DNA from: Acidovorax sp. NCPPB 4044
GTDB lineage: Bacteria; Pseudomonadota; Gammaproteobacteria; Burkholderiales; Burkholderiaceae_C
Direction of reading: 5' to 3'
Length of the DNA: 64,000 nucleotides
Assembly: GCF_028069655.1 (NCBI RefSeq)
Contig: NZ_JAMCOS010000001.1
Coordinates: 3,440,001-3,504,000 of the forward strand
Shown in pieces: positions 1-10,319 of the stretch. Within the stretch, counting starts at the first letter, position 1. The number at the start of each line of letters is the position of its first letter. The position numbers were made by a program, and so were the translations under genes. Under the pieces are notes generated by a model. That model did no database searches, was not told the origin of the DNA, and saw nothing but the letters and a program-made list of their open reading frames with translations.

Positions 1-697
1 CGATGAAGGCGCTGCCTGGGCCTGGGTGACGCCCTGCCGCTGGCAGGTCGGCGCGGACCAGGTCATGCTGGCCGACCCGGCCACGCTGGGGCTGGACGAA
101 GCCGCCTCGCGCGAGGTGCTGGCCATCGTCGCGCCCTGGTTCGCCGAGGACGGCATCGCGCTCACCTACGTCTCGCCCACGCGCTGGCTGGCGCGCGGGG
201 CGGTGTTCGACGGCCTCGCCACCGCGTCGCTCGACCGCGTGGTGCAGCGCGACGTGCGCGCGTGGATGCCCGATGCGGCCCGGGCGCGGCTGCTGCACCG
301 CCTGCACAGCGAGATGCAGATGCTGCTCTACACCCATCCCTTCAACGACGCGCGCGCCGAGCGCGGCCTGCCGCCCGTGAACGCGTTCTGGGTGCATGGC
401 GCCGGCCGCCTGCCGGAGCGCACCCCGCCCGCAATCTCCACGCCGCACATGCCCACGGACCTGCGCGACGCCGCCCTGCACGAGGACTGGCGCGCCTGGG
501 CCCAGGCCTGGCGCGCACTCGACGCGGGCCCGGTGGCCGCGCTGGCCGACCGCGCCGCGGCGGGCGGCGCGGTGCGCCTCACGCTCTGCGGCGAGCGCAG
601 CGCGATGGCCTGGGAAAGCCGGCCCCTGGGCCTGGTGGAGCGCCTGCGCCGCCGCCTGCGGCCGGTGCGCTTCGCGGACATCCACCCCCAACTATGA
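1..697 (+). CDS. RpfE-like / phosphoglycerate mutase-like protein, C-terminal part (5' truncated)
   Basis: The reading frame is open from base 2 and has no obvious start, so the gene enters the window from the left; about 231 residues remain. The sequence (for example the segments around VSPTRWLARG and HSEMQMLLYTHPFNDARAERG, followed by NAFWVHGAG) matches what I recall of the family annotated 'regulatory protein RpfE' or cofactor-independent phosphoglycerate mutase-like, which sits immediately before recJ in Xanthomonas and Burkholderiales. The stop overlaps the recJ start (ATGA at 694-697), so the two are probably translationally coupled. No catalytic residues can be assigned from the fragment, and the biochemical role is not established from sequence. 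The family call rests on recalled similarity plus synteny. Confidence 0.65.
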   Translation, partial: DEGAAWAWVTPCRWQVGADQVMLADPATLGLDEAASREVLAIVAPWFAEDGIALTYVSPTRWLARGAVFDGLATASLDRVVQRDVRAWMPDAARARLLHRLHSEMQMLLYTHPFNDARAERGLPPVNAFWVHGAGRLPERTPPAISTPHMPTDLRDAALHEDWRAWAQAWRALDAGPVAALADRAAAGGAVRLTLCGERSAMAWESRPLGLVERLRRRLRPVRFADIHPQL

Positions 698-2409
698 AGA
701 TCATCGCCAGAGACATTCCGCCCCGCGCCGTGTGGGCGCTGGAACAGGCGGGCGTGCATCCGCTACTCGCCCGTCTCTATGCCGCGCGCGGCGTGACCGC
801 GCACGATGAACTCGACGACGCGCTCGCGCGGCTGCTGCCGCCGCCGTCGCTGCACGGCGCGCGCGAGGCCGCGGCCCTGCTGGCCGACGCCATCGCACAG
901 GACCGGCGCATCGTCGTCGTGGCCGACTACGACTGCGACGGCGCCACCGCCTGCGCCGTGGCCGTGCGCGGGCTCAGGCTGCTGGGCGCGCGGCAGGTCG
1001 GCTACCTCGTCCCGGACCGCGTCATCGACGGCTACGGGCTCAGCCCCGCCATCGCGCGGCGCGTGCACGAGCGCGGCGCCGACCTGCTCGTCACCGTGGA
1101 CAACGGCATCGCGAGCGTGGAGGGTGTGGCCGAGGCCAAGGCCCTGGGCCTCTCGGTGCTGGTCACCGACCACCACCTGCCCGGCCCGGCGCTGCCGGAG
1201 GCGGACGCCATCGTGAACCCCAACCAGCCCGGCTGCGCCTTCGAGAGCAAATCCATTGCCGGCGTGGGCGTGATGTTCTACGTGCTGATGGCCCTGCGCG
1301 CCGAGCTGCGCGAACGCGGCGTGTTCGACAAGGCCGGCCAGCCCAAGCTGGAGCCATTGCTGCCGCTGGTGGCGCTGGGCACCGTCGCCGACGTGGTGCG
1401 GCTGGACGCGAACAACCGCCGCTTGGTCGCGCAGGGCCTCAAGCGCATCCGGGCCGGGTTCATGCCGGCCGGCATTGCAGCGCTCTTCGACGCCGCGGGC
1501 CGCAAGGCGGCCGTGGCCACCACCTTCGATTTCGGCTTCGCGCTGGGGCCGCGCATCAATGCGGCCGGCCGGCTGGCGGACATGACGCTCGGCATCGAAT
1601 GCCTGCTCACCGACGATCCGGGGCATGCGGCGGAACTGGCGCGCACGCTGGACGCGATCAACCGCGAGCGGCGCGAGATCGAGGGCGGCATGCGCGAGCA
1701 GGCGCTGCTCATGGCCGAAAGCCTGTTCGGCGAGAACGATGCGCCGCCCGCCGCCATCAGCGTGTGGGACCCCGACTTCCACGAGGGCGTGGTGGGCATC
1801 GTGGCGTCGCGCATCAAGGACCGGCTGCACCGGCCCACGTTCGTCTTCGCCACCAGCAGCGCGCCGGGCAAGGCGCATGAGCTGAAAGGCTCGGGCCGCT
1901 CCATTCCCGGCTTCCATCTGCGCGATGCGCTGGACCTCGTGGCCAAGCGCCACCCGGGCGTGATCCTGAAGTTCGGCGGCCATGCGATGGCGGCCGGCTG
2001 CACGGTGGCGCAGGAGCAGTTCGCGGTGTTCGAGCGCGCCTTCGCGCAGGTGGCGCAGGAATGGCTGGATGCCGCCACGCTCATGCGCCGGCTCGACACC
2101 GACGGCCCTCTCTCGCCCGAATACTGCCGCGCGGAACTGGTGGACACCCTGCACCGCGAGGTCTGGGGCCAGGGCTTCGCGCCGCCCACGTTCAGCGAAG
2201 AGGTGGAGATCGTGAGCCAGCGCCTCGTGGGCGAAGGCCGCAACCACCTTTCGCTCAAGCTGCTGCACCAGGGCCGTCCGGTGGACGGCATCTGGTTCGG
2301 GCACACCGACCCGCTGCCCGCGCGCGTGCTGCTCGCGTTCCGCCTCGACGTGAACGAATGGAAAGGCGAGCGGCGCGTGCAGTTCCTGGTGGAAGGCGCG
2401 CAGCTCTAA
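694..2409 (+). CDS. recJ: single-stranded-DNA-specific exonuclease RecJ
   Basis: 571 residues, the usual length for RecJ. The family degrades single-stranded DNA 5' to 3' in recombination (RecF pathway), mismatch repair and base excision repair. The DHH phosphoesterase core is clear: VVADYDCDG at residues 75-83 (motif I), VTVDNGIAS near 133-141, TDHH at 158-161 (the DHH motif that names the superfamily) and VNPNQ near 174. The DHHA1 region carries KFGGHAMAAG. These metal-ligand motifs look intact, so the enzyme should be active. The ATG at 694 is chosen because it overlaps the upstream stop as ATGA and gives the normal N-terminus. The gene is followed by a convergent chemotaxis receptor gene with only 28 bases between the stops. 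Confidence 0.96.
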   Translation: MKIIARDIPPRAVWALEQAGVHPLLARLYAARGVTAHDELDDALARLLPPPSLHGAREAAALLADAIAQDRRIVVVADYDCDGATACAVAVRGLRLLGARQVGYLVPDRVIDGYGLSPAIARRVHERGADLLVTVDNGIASVEGVAEAKALGLSVLVTDHHLPGPALPEADAIVNPNQPGCAFESKSIAGVGVMFYVLMALRAELRERGVFDKAGQPKLEPLLPLVALGTVADVVRLDANNRRLVAQGLKRIRAGFMPAGIAALFDAAGRKAAVATTFDFGFALGPRINAAGRLADMTLGIECLLTDDPGHAAELARTLDAINRERREIEGGMREQALLMAESLFGENDAPPAAISVWDPDFHEGVVGIVASRIKDRLHRPTFVFATSSAPGKAHELKGSGRSIPGFHLRDALDLVAKRHPGVILKFGGHAMAAGCTVAQEQFAVFERAFAQVAQEWLDAATLMRRLDTDGPLSPEYCRAELVDTLHREVWGQGFAPPTFSEEVEIVSQRLVGEGRNHLSLKLLHQGRPVDGIWFGHTDPLPARVLLAFRLDVNEWKGERRVQFLVEGAQL

Positions 2410-2437
2410 GCCGGGGCCGGGCGCGGCGCCGTGCCGG

Positions 2438-4279
2438 TCAGAAGGTTTCCCAGTCGTCGTCCGCTGTGGCGGCCTTGGCCGGCTTGGCGGGTGCACGCAG
2501 CGCGGCCTTCGGCGCCGCAGGCTGGGGCGCCGGTGCAGACGCGGCTGCCGCCACGGGAGCGGCCGCAGCGGGAATGGCCTTGCGTGGCGCAGCGGGCAGC
2601 GCCCCGGCAGAGGCCGGGGCAGCCACCTTGCGGGACGCCGCGCCCGGCGCTGCCGCCACCGCGCGGGGGACACTGCCGCCCGCGCCGGCTCCCTTCGGTG
2701 CAGCCACCGGCACGCTCCGCTGGGGCACTGCCTGCGCCCCGACATTGAACACGGACACCACCTCCGACAGCCGGCGGGCCTGGTCGCGCATGGCGCCGGC
2801 CGCAGCGCTGGACTGCTCCACGAGCGCGGCGTTCTGCTGCGTCATCTGGTCGAGGTTGCCCACGGCCTGGTTGACCTGGGAGATGCCATCGCGCTGCTCG
2901 GTGGACGAGGCGGTGATCTCCCCGATGAGGTCGGACACGCGGCGCACGCTGCCCACGATCTCTTCCATGCTCTGCCCCGCCTGGTGGACCTGCTGCGATC
3001 CCGACTCGACGTTCTGCACCGACGTGCCGATCAGCTGCTTGATCTCCTTGGCGGCCTCGGCCGAGCGCTGCGCGAGGCTGCGCACCTCGCTGGCCACCAC
3101 CGCGAAACCGCGGCCCTGCTCGCCCGCGCGGGCGGCCTCCACGGCCGCATTGAGCGCGAGGATGTTCGTCTGGAAGGCGATGCCGTCGATCACGCCGATG
3201 ATGTCGCCGATCTTGCGCGAGCTGTCGGTGATCTGCTGCATGCTGGCCACCACCTGCCCCACGACCTCGCCCCCGCGCTCGGCCGCCTGCGCGGCCGTGG
3301 CGGCGAGCTGGTTGGCCTGCCGCGCCGTATCGGCGGACTGCGTGACGGTGGCCGTGAGCTCTTCCATGCTGGCGGCGGTCTCCTCCAGGTTGGCCGCCGT
3401 CTGCTCGGTGCGCGCGGAGAGGTCCTGGTTGCCGGTGGCGATCTCGTTGGACGCGGAGGACACCGATTCCACGCCCGTGCGCACCTCCGTCACCACGCCG
3501 CGCAGCCGCGCCGACATGGCCGAGAGCGAGCGCAGCAGGTGGCCCAGCTCATCCCGCCGGTCGTCATGCACATCCACCGTCAGGTCGCCCTCGGCGATGG
3601 CGTCGGCCAGCCCCACGGCGCGGTCCAGCGGCCGGGTGATGGAGGCCACGACGAAGCGCGCCATGGCAATGGCCAGCACGCACACCAGCACGGCGAGCCC
3701 GAAGCCGATGGCCTGCGCCCTGTCGCGCTGGGCCTGGCCCTCGGCCTTCGCGCGCTCGCGCGCCTTCGTCTGCATTTCCACGAAGGTTTCCTTGGCGCCC
3801 GTGTAGCGCGCGGCCGCGGGGCGCATGCGCTGTTGCGCGATCTGCCGCGCACCTTCGAGGTCGCCGGCCGCGCGGGCCTTCTGCGCCTCCGCCACGATGG
3901 CCAGGATGCTGGTGCGTTCCGCGGCGATGCGTTCGAGCTGCGCCTTGTCCTCGGGGCTGACGGCCTTCTCGACCACGCGCTTCTGTACTTCCGACACGGC
4001 GGCGATGCCGGCCTTCACGTCGGCCTGCAACTGGGCGGCCAGCGCGTCTTCGGAGGTGATCGCCCCGATGATGACCAGCTCCACATTGCGCTCGACCATG
4101 CCCTTCCAGCGCAGGGCATCGCTGATCCGGTCTTCCGACGCCTGCACGGCGCGGGCGGTTTCCGCATCGACGCGGGACACATGGGCCAGCAGACCGCCCA
4201 GGAGCAGCAGCATGGTGACGAGCACGCCCAGGATGATGGCCCACAGCTTGCGGCCGACAGGCAGATGGTTCAAGGTCAT
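2438..4279 (-). CDS. methyl-accepting chemotaxis protein with WETF C-terminal tail
   Basis: 613 residues from the ATG at 4279, chosen because the next residues ([16 protein letters not shown]) lead directly into the first membrane segment; the frame stays open further upstream but codes nothing membrane-like. Order: cytoplasmic start, TM1 about 12-33, a periplasmic four-helix-type domain of about 155 residues, TM2 about 190-210, HAMP about 212-265, then the signalling domain with the hairpin tip [20 protein letters not shown]. The last 100 residues are a Pro/Ala-rich linker ending in DDDWETF. In known receptors a terminal NWETF-like pentapeptide tethers CheR/CheB, so this is probably a high-abundance, self-adapting receptor. 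The ligand is unknown. No flagellar or che genes are nearby. Confidence 0.93.
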   Translation of the reverse strand: MTLNHLPVGRKLWAIILGVLVTMLLLLGGLLAHVSRVDAETARAVQASEDRISDALRWKGMVERNVELVIIGAITSEDALAAQLQADVKAGIAAVSEVQKRVVEKAVSPEDKAQLERIAAERTSILAIVAEAQKARAAGDLEGARQIAQQRMRPAAARYTGAKETFVEMQTKARERAKAEGQAQRDRAQAIGFGLAVLVCVLAIAMARFVVASITRPLDRAVGLADAIAEGDLTVDVHDDRRDELGHLLRSLSAMSARLRGVVTEVRTGVESVSSASNEIATGNQDLSARTEQTAANLEETAASMEELTATVTQSADTARQANQLAATAAQAAERGGEVVGQVVASMQQITDSSRKIGDIIGVIDGIAFQTNILALNAAVEAARAGEQGRGFAVVASEVRSLAQRSAEAAKEIKQLIGTSVQNVESGSQQVHQAGQSMEEIVGSVRRVSDLIGEITASSTEQRDGISQVNQAVGNLDQMTQQNAALVEQSSAAAGAMRDQARRLSEVVSVFNVGAQAVPQRSVPVAAPKGAGAGGSVPRAVAAAPGAASRKVAAPASAGALPAAPRKAIPAAAAPVAAAASAPAPQPAAPKAALRAPAKPAKAATADDDWETF

Positions 4280-4506
4280 AAGAAGGAAGAGAGGACGTCG
4301 TGCGCTCGGCACGCAAAAGGGAACCCCCATCGGGAAAAGGGGCGCTGAGGTCGCTGAAACATTTTTGTACATATTGGCACGGACGCCCCTTTGCCTAACC
4401 CACCCATGTGACAAATACCGGTGCATGGCACGACGGTTGCGTTGCCCGGCGGTGTTTTCGTGGCGCGCGGCATACACCGCGAAAAACCCGGTCCTACAAT
4501 GGCTCC

Positions 4507-5373
4507 GTGCCTACCCAGCCCAATGCCGACCTCCATTGCCACTCCGTGGTGTCCGACGGCACGCTCACGCCCGAAGCCCTTGCGGAGCGGGCGCGCGCCA
4601 ACGGTGTCACGCTCTGGGCCCTGACCGACCACGACGAGGTCGGCGGCCAGCACCGCGCCATGGCCGCCGCTGCCGCGCAGGGCATGGCCTACCTGACCGG
4701 GGTGGAAATCTCCGTGACCTTCATCGGCGCGACGGTACACATCGTCGGCCTGGGGTTTGATCCCGACGATGCCCGGCTGCAGCAGGGCCTGGCGGCCACG
4801 CGCGGCGGCCGCGGCGAACGCGCGCAGGAGATGGCGGAGCAGCTCGCGCGGGTGGGCATCCGCGACGCCTACGAGGGCGCGCTGCGCTACGTGGGCAACC
4901 CCGAACTCATCTCCCGCACGCATTTCGCGCGGTTCCTGGTGGAGACCGGCGTGTGCCGCGACACCCCCGAGGTGTTCCGCCGATTCCTCACCGAGGGCAA
5001 GCCCGGCTATGTGCCGCACCGCTGGGCCGCGCTGGGCGATGCGGTGCGCTGGATCACCGAAGCCGGCGGCATGGCCGTCATCGCGCACCCCGCACGCTAC
5101 CGGTTCTCGGCCACCGAGGAATACGCGCTCTTCTCCGAATTCCTGCAGCACGGCGGCCGCGGGGTCGAGGTCGTCACGGGCAGCCACACGGCCGCCGAAT
5201 ACATCACCTATGCCGGCGTGGCCCAGGAATTCGGGCTGGCCGCTTCGCGCGGCAGCGACTTCCACAGCCCGCAGGAATCGCACACCGACCTGGGTGCCCT
5301 GCCGCCGCTGCCCGGCACGCTCACCCCGGTCTGGGACCTGCTGGCCGACCGCGTGCGGCAGCCGGCCGCCTGA
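4507..5373 (+). CDS. PHP-domain phosphoesterase (TrpH/RnaAM-like nucleotide phosphatase)
   Basis: 288 residues from a GTG at 4507. PHP motifs are complete: [13 protein letters not shown] near the N-terminus, LTDHDEVGG, a [10 protein letters not shown] segment and RGSDFHS near the C-terminus; together they form a metal site for phosphoester hydrolysis. Family members act as 3',5'-nucleoside bisphosphate phosphatases or, for E. coli TrpH/RnaAM, as a 5'-3' exonuclease; which substrate applies here is not visible. A TACAAT hexamer at 4495-4500 sits only 6 bases before the GTG and there is no Shine-Dalgarno sequence, hinting at a leaderless or very short-leader message. The next gene is a YciO protein; the same pair is adjacent in E. 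coli (yciV-yciO). Confidence 0.86.
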   Translation: MPTQPNADLHCHSVVSDGTLTPEALAERARANGVTLWALTDHDEVGGQHRAMAAAAAQGMAYLTGVEISVTFIGATVHIVGLGFDPDDARLQQGLAATRGGRGERAQEMAEQLARVGIRDAYEGALRYVGNPELISRTHFARFLVETGVCRDTPEVFRRFLTEGKPGYVPHRWAALGDAVRWITEAGGMAVIAHPARYRFSATEEYALFSEFLQHGGRGVEVVTGSHTAAEYITYAGVAQEFGLAASRGSDFHSPQESHTDLGALPPLPGTLTPVWDLLADRVRQPAA

Positions 5374-5404
5374 AGACCGGCACCGCACGCCCGGCACGAC
5401 ACCC

Positions 5405-6040
5405 ATGGCCCAGTACTTCGAAGTCCACCCCGACAATCCGCAGCCACGGCTGCTCAAGCAGGCCGCCGCCCTGCTGGCGCGCGGCGCCGTGCTCGCCGTG
5501 CCCACCGACTCCAGCTACGCCCTCGTGTGCCAGCTCGACGACAAGGACGCCGTCGACCGGCTGCGCCGCATCCGGCAGGTCGACGAAAAGCACCACCTGA
5601 CGCTGCTGTGCCGCGACCTCTCGGAGGTGTCCAACTACGCCCGCGTGGACAACCGGCAGTACCGCCTCGTCAAGCAGGCGACGCCCGGGCCCTACACCTT
5701 CATTCTCGATGCCACCAAGGAAGTGCCGCGCCGCGTGAGCCACCCGCAGCGCAAGACCATCGGCCTGCGCGTGCCCGACCGCAAGGGGCTGCAACTGCTG
5801 CTGGAGCTGCATGGCGCGCCCCTGCTGGCCACCACGCTGATACCGCCCGGCGAAACCGAGCCGATGAACGACCCCGCCGAAATCCGCTCGCGCTTCGAGC
5901 ACCAGATCGACGCCGTGGTGGATGCCGGCGCCTGCCCCCTGGAACCCACGACCGTCGTGGACCTGACCGACATGGCCAACGGCGGCGAGCCGCGGGTGGT
6001 GCGCGAGGGGCGGGGCAGCCTGGCGACGCTGGGGCTCTGA
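5405..6040 (+). CDS. YciO/YrdC/Sua5 family protein
   Basis: 211 residues starting at ATG 5405, 31 bases after the PHP gene, so probably in its operon. The YrdC-like fold is recognisable: VLAVPTDSSYALVC near residues 28-41, the KKHHLT-type basic segment (here DEKHHLTLLC), GPYTFILDATKEVPRR and RKTIGLRVPD. True TsaC/Sua5 makes threonylcarbamoyl-AMP for the t6A tRNA modification. The short length, absence of a Sua5 C-terminal domain and pairing with the PHP gene place this protein in the YciO branch, whose function is much less certain. The annotation is therefore family-level only. Confidence 0.85.
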   Translation: MAQYFEVHPDNPQPRLLKQAAALLARGAVLAVPTDSSYALVCQLDDKDAVDRLRRIRQVDEKHHLTLLCRDLSEVSNYARVDNRQYRLVKQATPGPYTFILDATKEVPRRVSHPQRKTIGLRVPDRKGLQLLLELHGAPLLATTLIPPGETEPMNDPAEIRSRFEHQIDAVVDAGACPLEPTTVVDLTDMANGGEPRVVREGRGSLATLGL

Positions 6041-6064
6041 CGGGCCTGCCGGCGGCCGGGCCGC

Positions 6065-6637
6065 TCAGCGTGCATCGGCCTCCTTCGGCTCCCCGATTTC
6101 TTCGCCGGCTCCCACACCCGGCGCGCCCTCCGCGCGGCCCCGGGCGCGGTATTTCTCGAGCAGCGCATCCAGGATGGCGGCCGTTTCCGTGTCCGGCACC
6201 CCGTCGTAGCGCGCCGGCCGGAAGTGCATCTGGAACGCGATGACGGCCTGCTGCGTCGCCTCGTCGAACACGCCGGTCCGCGGCGTGTCGTAGCCGTAGG
6301 CCTGCAACCGCGACTGCAGCGATGCCGTGTCACCCGCGAGAGGCTGCAGCCGGGCATGGCGCTCGACCGCAGCGGCATCGGGCCACGCGCCGATGCCGTG
6401 CTCGCGGTAGAGCCGTTCCCAGGGGAACAGCGGCCCCGGGTCGGACTTGCGCCCGGGCGCGATGCGCGCATCCTGGCTCTGCGACCGGACGCTGCGGTCG
6501 ATGCGCAGCGGCGTCGGCTGCAAGGGCTGCGCGCATGCGGCCACGGAGAGCGCCGCCACGCCCGCCGACGCGCGGGATGCGTGCCGGAAAAATGCCCTGC
6601 GCGTGCAGGGCGGTGCACCGTCGCCGATGCCGTCCAT
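6065..6637 (-). pseudogene. AmiD/AmpD-type N-acetylmuramoyl-L-alanine amidase with catalytic domain deleted in frame
   Basis: 190 residues. The N-terminus has a twin-Arg-like start (RRAFFRH) followed by a hydrophobic stretch ending ALSVAACAQ, as in an exported lipoprotein. Intact AmiD-type amidases continue from a SxSQDSRI segment into about 115 residues of Amidase_2 domain (HYT zinc motif to the GHSD motif) and then into IAPGRKxDPGPLFPW. Here SQSQDARI is joined directly to APGRKSDPGPLFPW, so the zinc-binding domain is missing without a frameshift. The C-terminal peptidoglycan-binding three-helix module (LQSRLQAYGYD to ETAAILDALLEKY, about 102-165) is intact, followed by an acidic tail. It cannot be an amidase; it could still bind cell wall. 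Family and deletion are inferred from remembered homologues. Confidence 0.78.
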
Positions 6638-6728
6638 GGGGTTTGCCTTCCGTTCTCGGTCACCAACCAGAAGCCGCCGGGGCCGGCAGCGCTGAAGGCA
6701 GTCTACGGCCCGGCCGGGGCCCGGCGCG

Positions 6729-7931
6729 TCAATCGAGCTTGAACGCCCCCACGGCGCGTTGCAGGTCGTGCGCCCTTTCGTTGAGCGCCGCGGCCGCGCG
6801 CGACGCCTGCTGCACCAGCGCGGCGTTCTGCTGGGTGGTGCCGTCCATCTGCGCGACGGACTGGTTCACGTGCGCGATGCCGTCGCTCTGCTCGTGCAGG
6901 GCATGGGAGATCTCGCCGAGCAGCGTGGTCACCTGCCCCACCGAGCGCACGATCTCCTCCATGGTGCGCCCGGCCTGCTCCACGAGGCCGGAGCCGCTAT
7001 GCACCTGCTCCACCGACGTGTCGATGAGGCCCTTGATCTCGCGCGCCGCCACGGCGCTGCGCTGCGCGAGGCTGCGCACTTCCGCGGCAACCACGGCGAA
7101 GCCCCGGCCCTGCTCCCCCGCGCGGGCCGCTTCGACGGCGGCGTTCAGCGCCAGGATGTTGGTCTGGAAGGCGATGCCCTCGATCACCTGGATGATGTCC
7201 ACGATCTTGTGCGAGCTGCCGCTGATCGCCTGCATGGTCTGCACCACCTGCCCCACCACCGTGCCGCCGCGCTCGGCCGTGCCGGAGGCCGCCACCGCCA
7301 GGCCGCTGGCAGAGCGCGCGCGGTCGGCGTTCTGGCGCACGGTGGCGGTGAGCTGCTCCATGCTCGCGGCGGTTTCGGCCAGGGACGCCACCTGCTCGTC
7401 CGTGCGGCGCGCCAGATCGCCGTTGCCGGCGTCGATCTCGCCCGCGCTCGCGCCGATCGCGTCGGTGGATTGCTTGATGCGCGACACCAGTTCGGTGAGC
7501 GTGTCTTCCATGGTGCCCAGCCCGCCCAGCAGGCGCCCGAAGTCGCCCTGCAGGTCGGAGCTGAATTCCTGGCTCAGGTCTCCGGCCGCCACGGTTTCGG
7601 CGATGAGGATGGCCTGGTCGAGCGGTGCCACGATGCCCCGCCGCAGCAGCACGAAGGCGCCGAACGCCACGGCGAACACGGCGCATCCCAGGCCCAGCAG
7701 CCAGGCGCGCAGGCCCGACAGCTCGCCCTGCGCCTCGGCCACCGCGCGCTCGATCGGGGCGCGCTGGGCCGCATCGGGCAAGGCGGCGGCCGCCTGCAGG
7801 ACGGCGCGGTGCGCGTCCTGGGCGCGTCCGATGTCGGCCATGCCCACGCCCATCAGCACCGCCACCAGCAACGCCAGCACGCCGAACACCAGCACCAGCC
7901 GCGTCCCCGTTCTCAAACCGTCCCAAGCCAT
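6729..7931 (-). CDS. methyl-accepting chemotaxis protein, short periplasmic domain
   Basis: 400 residues from the ATG at 7931, preceded by AGGAG with a 7-base spacer (minus strand), which fixes the start even though the frame is open far upstream. TM1 about 11-31, a very short periplasmic loop of about 40 residues, TM2 about 73-96, a HAMP-like segment and a signalling domain with tip [20 protein letters not shown], nearly identical to the receptor at 2438-4279. The short loop leaves little room for a folded sensor, so it may sense membrane state, an internal cue or partner proteins. It ends VGAFKLD with no WETF-type tether, so its adaptation would depend on other receptors. It is divergent from the M50 protease gene. 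Confidence 0.92.
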   Translation of the reverse strand: MAWDGLRTGTRLVLVFGVLALLVAVLMGVGMADIGRAQDAHRAVLQAAAALPDAAQRAPIERAVAEAQGELSGLRAWLLGLGCAVFAVAFGAFVLLRRGIVAPLDQAILIAETVAAGDLSQEFSSDLQGDFGRLLGGLGTMEDTLTELVSRIKQSTDAIGASAGEIDAGNGDLARRTDEQVASLAETAASMEQLTATVRQNADRARSASGLAVAASGTAERGGTVVGQVVQTMQAISGSSHKIVDIIQVIEGIAFQTNILALNAAVEAARAGEQGRGFAVVAAEVRSLAQRSAVAAREIKGLIDTSVEQVHSGSGLVEQAGRTMEEIVRSVGQVTTLLGEISHALHEQSDGIAHVNQSVAQMDGTTQQNAALVQQASRAAAALNERAHDLQRAVGAFKLD

Positions 7932-8096
7932 AGCCGCGTCTCCTGCCTTAGTGGTGCGCCGGGCCGCAGATGCCTGCCCGCCTGCGTTGCATTTGGCAAC
8001 AAATAAGCATGCTAACGCGCGGGGTAACCGGCGCACCCCAGGGGTTCCCCTGCCTGCGTGACCGGCGCGCAACGCGGCCTCTGAGACAATCGGCCG

Positions 8097-8765
8097 GTGG
8101 ACTTCTCCAATCTCATCCAAACCGTTCTCATCTATGCCCTGCCGGTGCTCTTCGCGATCACCGTGCACGAAGCGGCCCACGGCTACGCCGCCCGCTACTT
8201 CGGAGACAACACCGCGGCGATGATGGGGCGCATCACGCTCAATCCGCTGCGGCACATCGACCCGGTCGGCACGATCCTGATGCCGCTGCTGCTGTATTTC
8301 GCCACCTCGGGGGCCTTCCTGTTCGGCTACGCCAAGCCGGTGCCGGTGAATTTCGGGCACCTGCGCAACCCCCGGCGCGACATGATCTGGGTCGCGCTGG
8401 CGGGCCCGGCCTCCAATTTCGTGCAGGCGGTCCTGTGGGCCGTGCTGATGGTGGCGCTGGTGGCCTTCGAGGTGGATGAGCGCTTCTTCATGGAAATGGC
8501 GCGTGCCGGCGTGCTCGTGAACCTGGTCATGTGGGCCTTCAACCTGTTCCCGCTGCCGCCGCTCGATGGCGGGCGCATCCTGATGGGGCTGCTGCCCTGG
8601 CGGCAGGCGCACTGGCTGTCGCGCATCGAGCCCTACGGCTTCTTCATCGTGCTGGCCCTGGTGGTGGCGGGCATCGTGGGCACGGTGTGGCTGCGCCCGC
8701 TGATGTCTTTGGGTTATTCGGCGATCAACCTGCTGCTGACCCCGCTCACCGCGCTGCTGCGCTGA
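8097..8765 (+). CDS. M50 family site-2-type membrane metalloprotease
   Basis: 222 residues from a GTG at 8097. Zinc motif HEAAH at residues 24-28 and the second motif [13 protein letters not shown] around 149-161 (Asp as third ligand) lie in membrane segments, giving a compact S2P/M50B protease with no PDZ domain. The family cleaves transmembrane segments of regulatory proteins; the substrate is unknown. The gene lies 91 bases before trpS in the same direction. A GACAAT hexamer at 8085-8090, six bases before the start, and the lack of a Shine-Dalgarno sequence suggest a near-leaderless message. Confidence 0.9.
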   Translation: MDFSNLIQTVLIYALPVLFAITVHEAAHGYAARYFGDNTAAMMGRITLNPLRHIDPVGTILMPLLLYFATSGAFLFGYAKPVPVNFGHLRNPRRDMIWVALAGPASNFVQAVLWAVLMVALVAFEVDERFFMEMARAGVLVNLVMWAFNLFPLPPLDGGRILMGLLPWRQAHWLSRIEPYGFFIVLALVVAGIVGTVWLRPLMSLGYSAINLLLTPLTALLR

Positions 8766-8856
8766 CAGGCTCCACCCCATCCCCAAGACACACCCCGGAG
8801 CCGCGCAGCGGGTTTCCGCCCCGGCTTCCTCCGTCCTCCGCTTTCCGTTTCCGACC

Positions 8857-10164
8857 ATGAGCACCACGCGCTTCCTCACCGGCATCACGACCACGGGCAC
8901 GCCCCACCTGGGCAACTTCGTCGGCTCCATCCGCCCCTCGGTGGCGGCCAGCCTGCGGCCCGGGGTGCAGAGCTTCTATTTCCTGGCCGACTACCACGCG
9001 CTCATCAAGTGCGAAGACCCGGTGCGCATCCAGCGCTCCACGCTGGAGATCGCGGCCAGCTGGCTCGCGGCGGGCCTGGACCCGGAGCACGTGGCGTTCT
9101 ACCGCCAGTCCGACATCCCCGAAATCCCGGAGCTGAACTGGCTGCTGTCGTGCGTGACCGGCAAGGGCGTGCTCAACCGCGCGCATGCCTACAAGGCATC
9201 GCAGGACAAGAACGAGGCCGCCGGGCGCGAGACGGACGACGGCGTGACGGCCGGCCTCTTCATGTACCCCGTGCTGATGGCCGCCGACATCCTGCTCTTC
9301 AAGGCGCACAAGGTGCCCGTGGGCCGCGACCAGGTGCAGCACATCGAGATGGCGCGCGACATCGCGGCGAGTTTCAACCACCTGTATGGCGAGCACTTCG
9401 TGCCGCCCGAGGCCGCCATCGACGAGCATGTGGCCACGCTGCCGGGCCTGGACGGCCGCAAGATGAGCAAGAGCTACGACAACACGATCCCGCTCTTCAG
9501 CCCGCGCGAGCAGCTGCGGCGGCTCATCGGCGGCATCCAGACCGATTCCCGCGCGCCCGGCGAGCCCAAGGAAGCCGAGGGCTCGGCGCTCTTCCAGATC
9601 TACCAGGCGTTCTCCACCGCGGCAGAAGCCGAGGCCCTGCGCCGGCAGTATGCGCAAGGCATCGCCTGGGGCGACGCCAAGCAGGTTCTGTTCGAACGCG
9701 TGGACAGCGTGATCGGCCCGATGCGCGAGCGCTATGAATCGCTGATCGCCGACCCCGGCCGCATCGAAGACACGCTGCTGGCCGGCGCCGAACGCGCGCG
9801 CGCCCTGGCACAGCCGTTCATCCAAGAACTGCGCGGCGCCGTGGGCCTGCGCAGCCTGCGGGGCGGTGCCGCCGCGGCCCCCCGCCCGGCCACAAGCGCC
9901 AAGCCCGCCGCCCTGCCCTCCTTCAAGCAATACCGCGAGGCGGACGGCAAGTTCTATTTCAAGCTGGTGGCCGCGGAGGGGCGCATGCTGCTGCAAAGCA
10001 CCGGTTTCGACGTTCCGCGGGATGCCGGCCAGGCCATCGCGCGGCTGCAGCGCGAACCGGGCGCATTGGCCGCCCTGGCCGGGCACCTGGCGCCCGTCGA
10101 GGGCGTCGGCATGCAGGACGTGCAGGCGGCCCTGGACGCACTGGCGCGGGCCGCCGAAGGCTGA
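8857..10164 (+). CDS. trpS: tryptophan--tRNA ligase
   Basis: 435 residues. Charges tRNA-Trp. Class I signatures are visible: TPHLGNF near 15-21 (HIGH-like) and GRKMSKS near 203, plus [13 protein letters not shown], typical of bacterial TrpRS. The protein is about 100 residues longer than E. coli TrpRS; the extra C-terminal region (after a [14 protein letters not shown] linker, about 340-435) is typical of beta- and gammaproteobacterial long forms. The ATG at 8857 gives the usual N-terminus [14 protein letters not shown]. Confidence 0.95.
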   Translation: MSTTRFLTGITTTGTPHLGNFVGSIRPSVAASLRPGVQSFYFLADYHALIKCEDPVRIQRSTLEIAASWLAAGLDPEHVAFYRQSDIPEIPELNWLLSCVTGKGVLNRAHAYKASQDKNEAAGRETDDGVTAGLFMYPVLMAADILLFKAHKVPVGRDQVQHIEMARDIAASFNHLYGEHFVPPEAAIDEHVATLPGLDGRKMSKSYDNTIPLFSPREQLRRLIGGIQTDSRAPGEPKEAEGSALFQIYQAFSTAAEAEALRRQYAQGIAWGDAKQVLFERVDSVIGPMRERYESLIADPGRIEDTLLAGAERARALAQPFIQELRGAVGLRSLRGGAAAAPRPATSAKPAALPSFKQYREADGKFYFKLVAAEGRMLLQSTGFDVPRDAGQAIARLQREPGALAALAGHLAPVEGVGMQDVQAALDALARAAEG

Positions 10165-10231
10165 TTTTCATCGACCGATTTCGCGGCTTTCGGGGCCTGT
10201 CCGGAGCCATTGCTTTTCCTACCTGTTGGAG

Positions 10232-10250
10232 GGCGGAAAGTTCTTCCGCC
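10232..10250 (+). terminator. hairpin downstream of trpS
   Basis: GGCGGAA (10232-10238) and TTCCGCC (10244-10250) form a 7-bp stem with a 5-base loop, 68 bases after the trpS stop. There is no U-tract, so it is only a possible transcription end or 3'-stabilising structure. The rest of the 359-base interval between trpS and the next gene holds the repeat at 10320-10385 and nothing else recognisable. Confidence 0.35.
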
Positions 10251-10319
10251 AATGACCGCGGATGCCCCTGGGCTGAAAGAACGGCGCATGGAGGGCCGAA
10301 CAAGGCAGCTGTGCAGCCC

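Noticed and set aside
763..2745. Long minus-strand frame opposite recJ
   Set aside because: Composition-driven shadow with no motif; recJ on the plus strand is unambiguous.
7932..8930. Upstream extension of the second chemoreceptor frame
   Set aside because: The frame stays open but is antisense to the M50 protease, and the ATG at 7931 has a proper AGGAG and leads straight into TM1.
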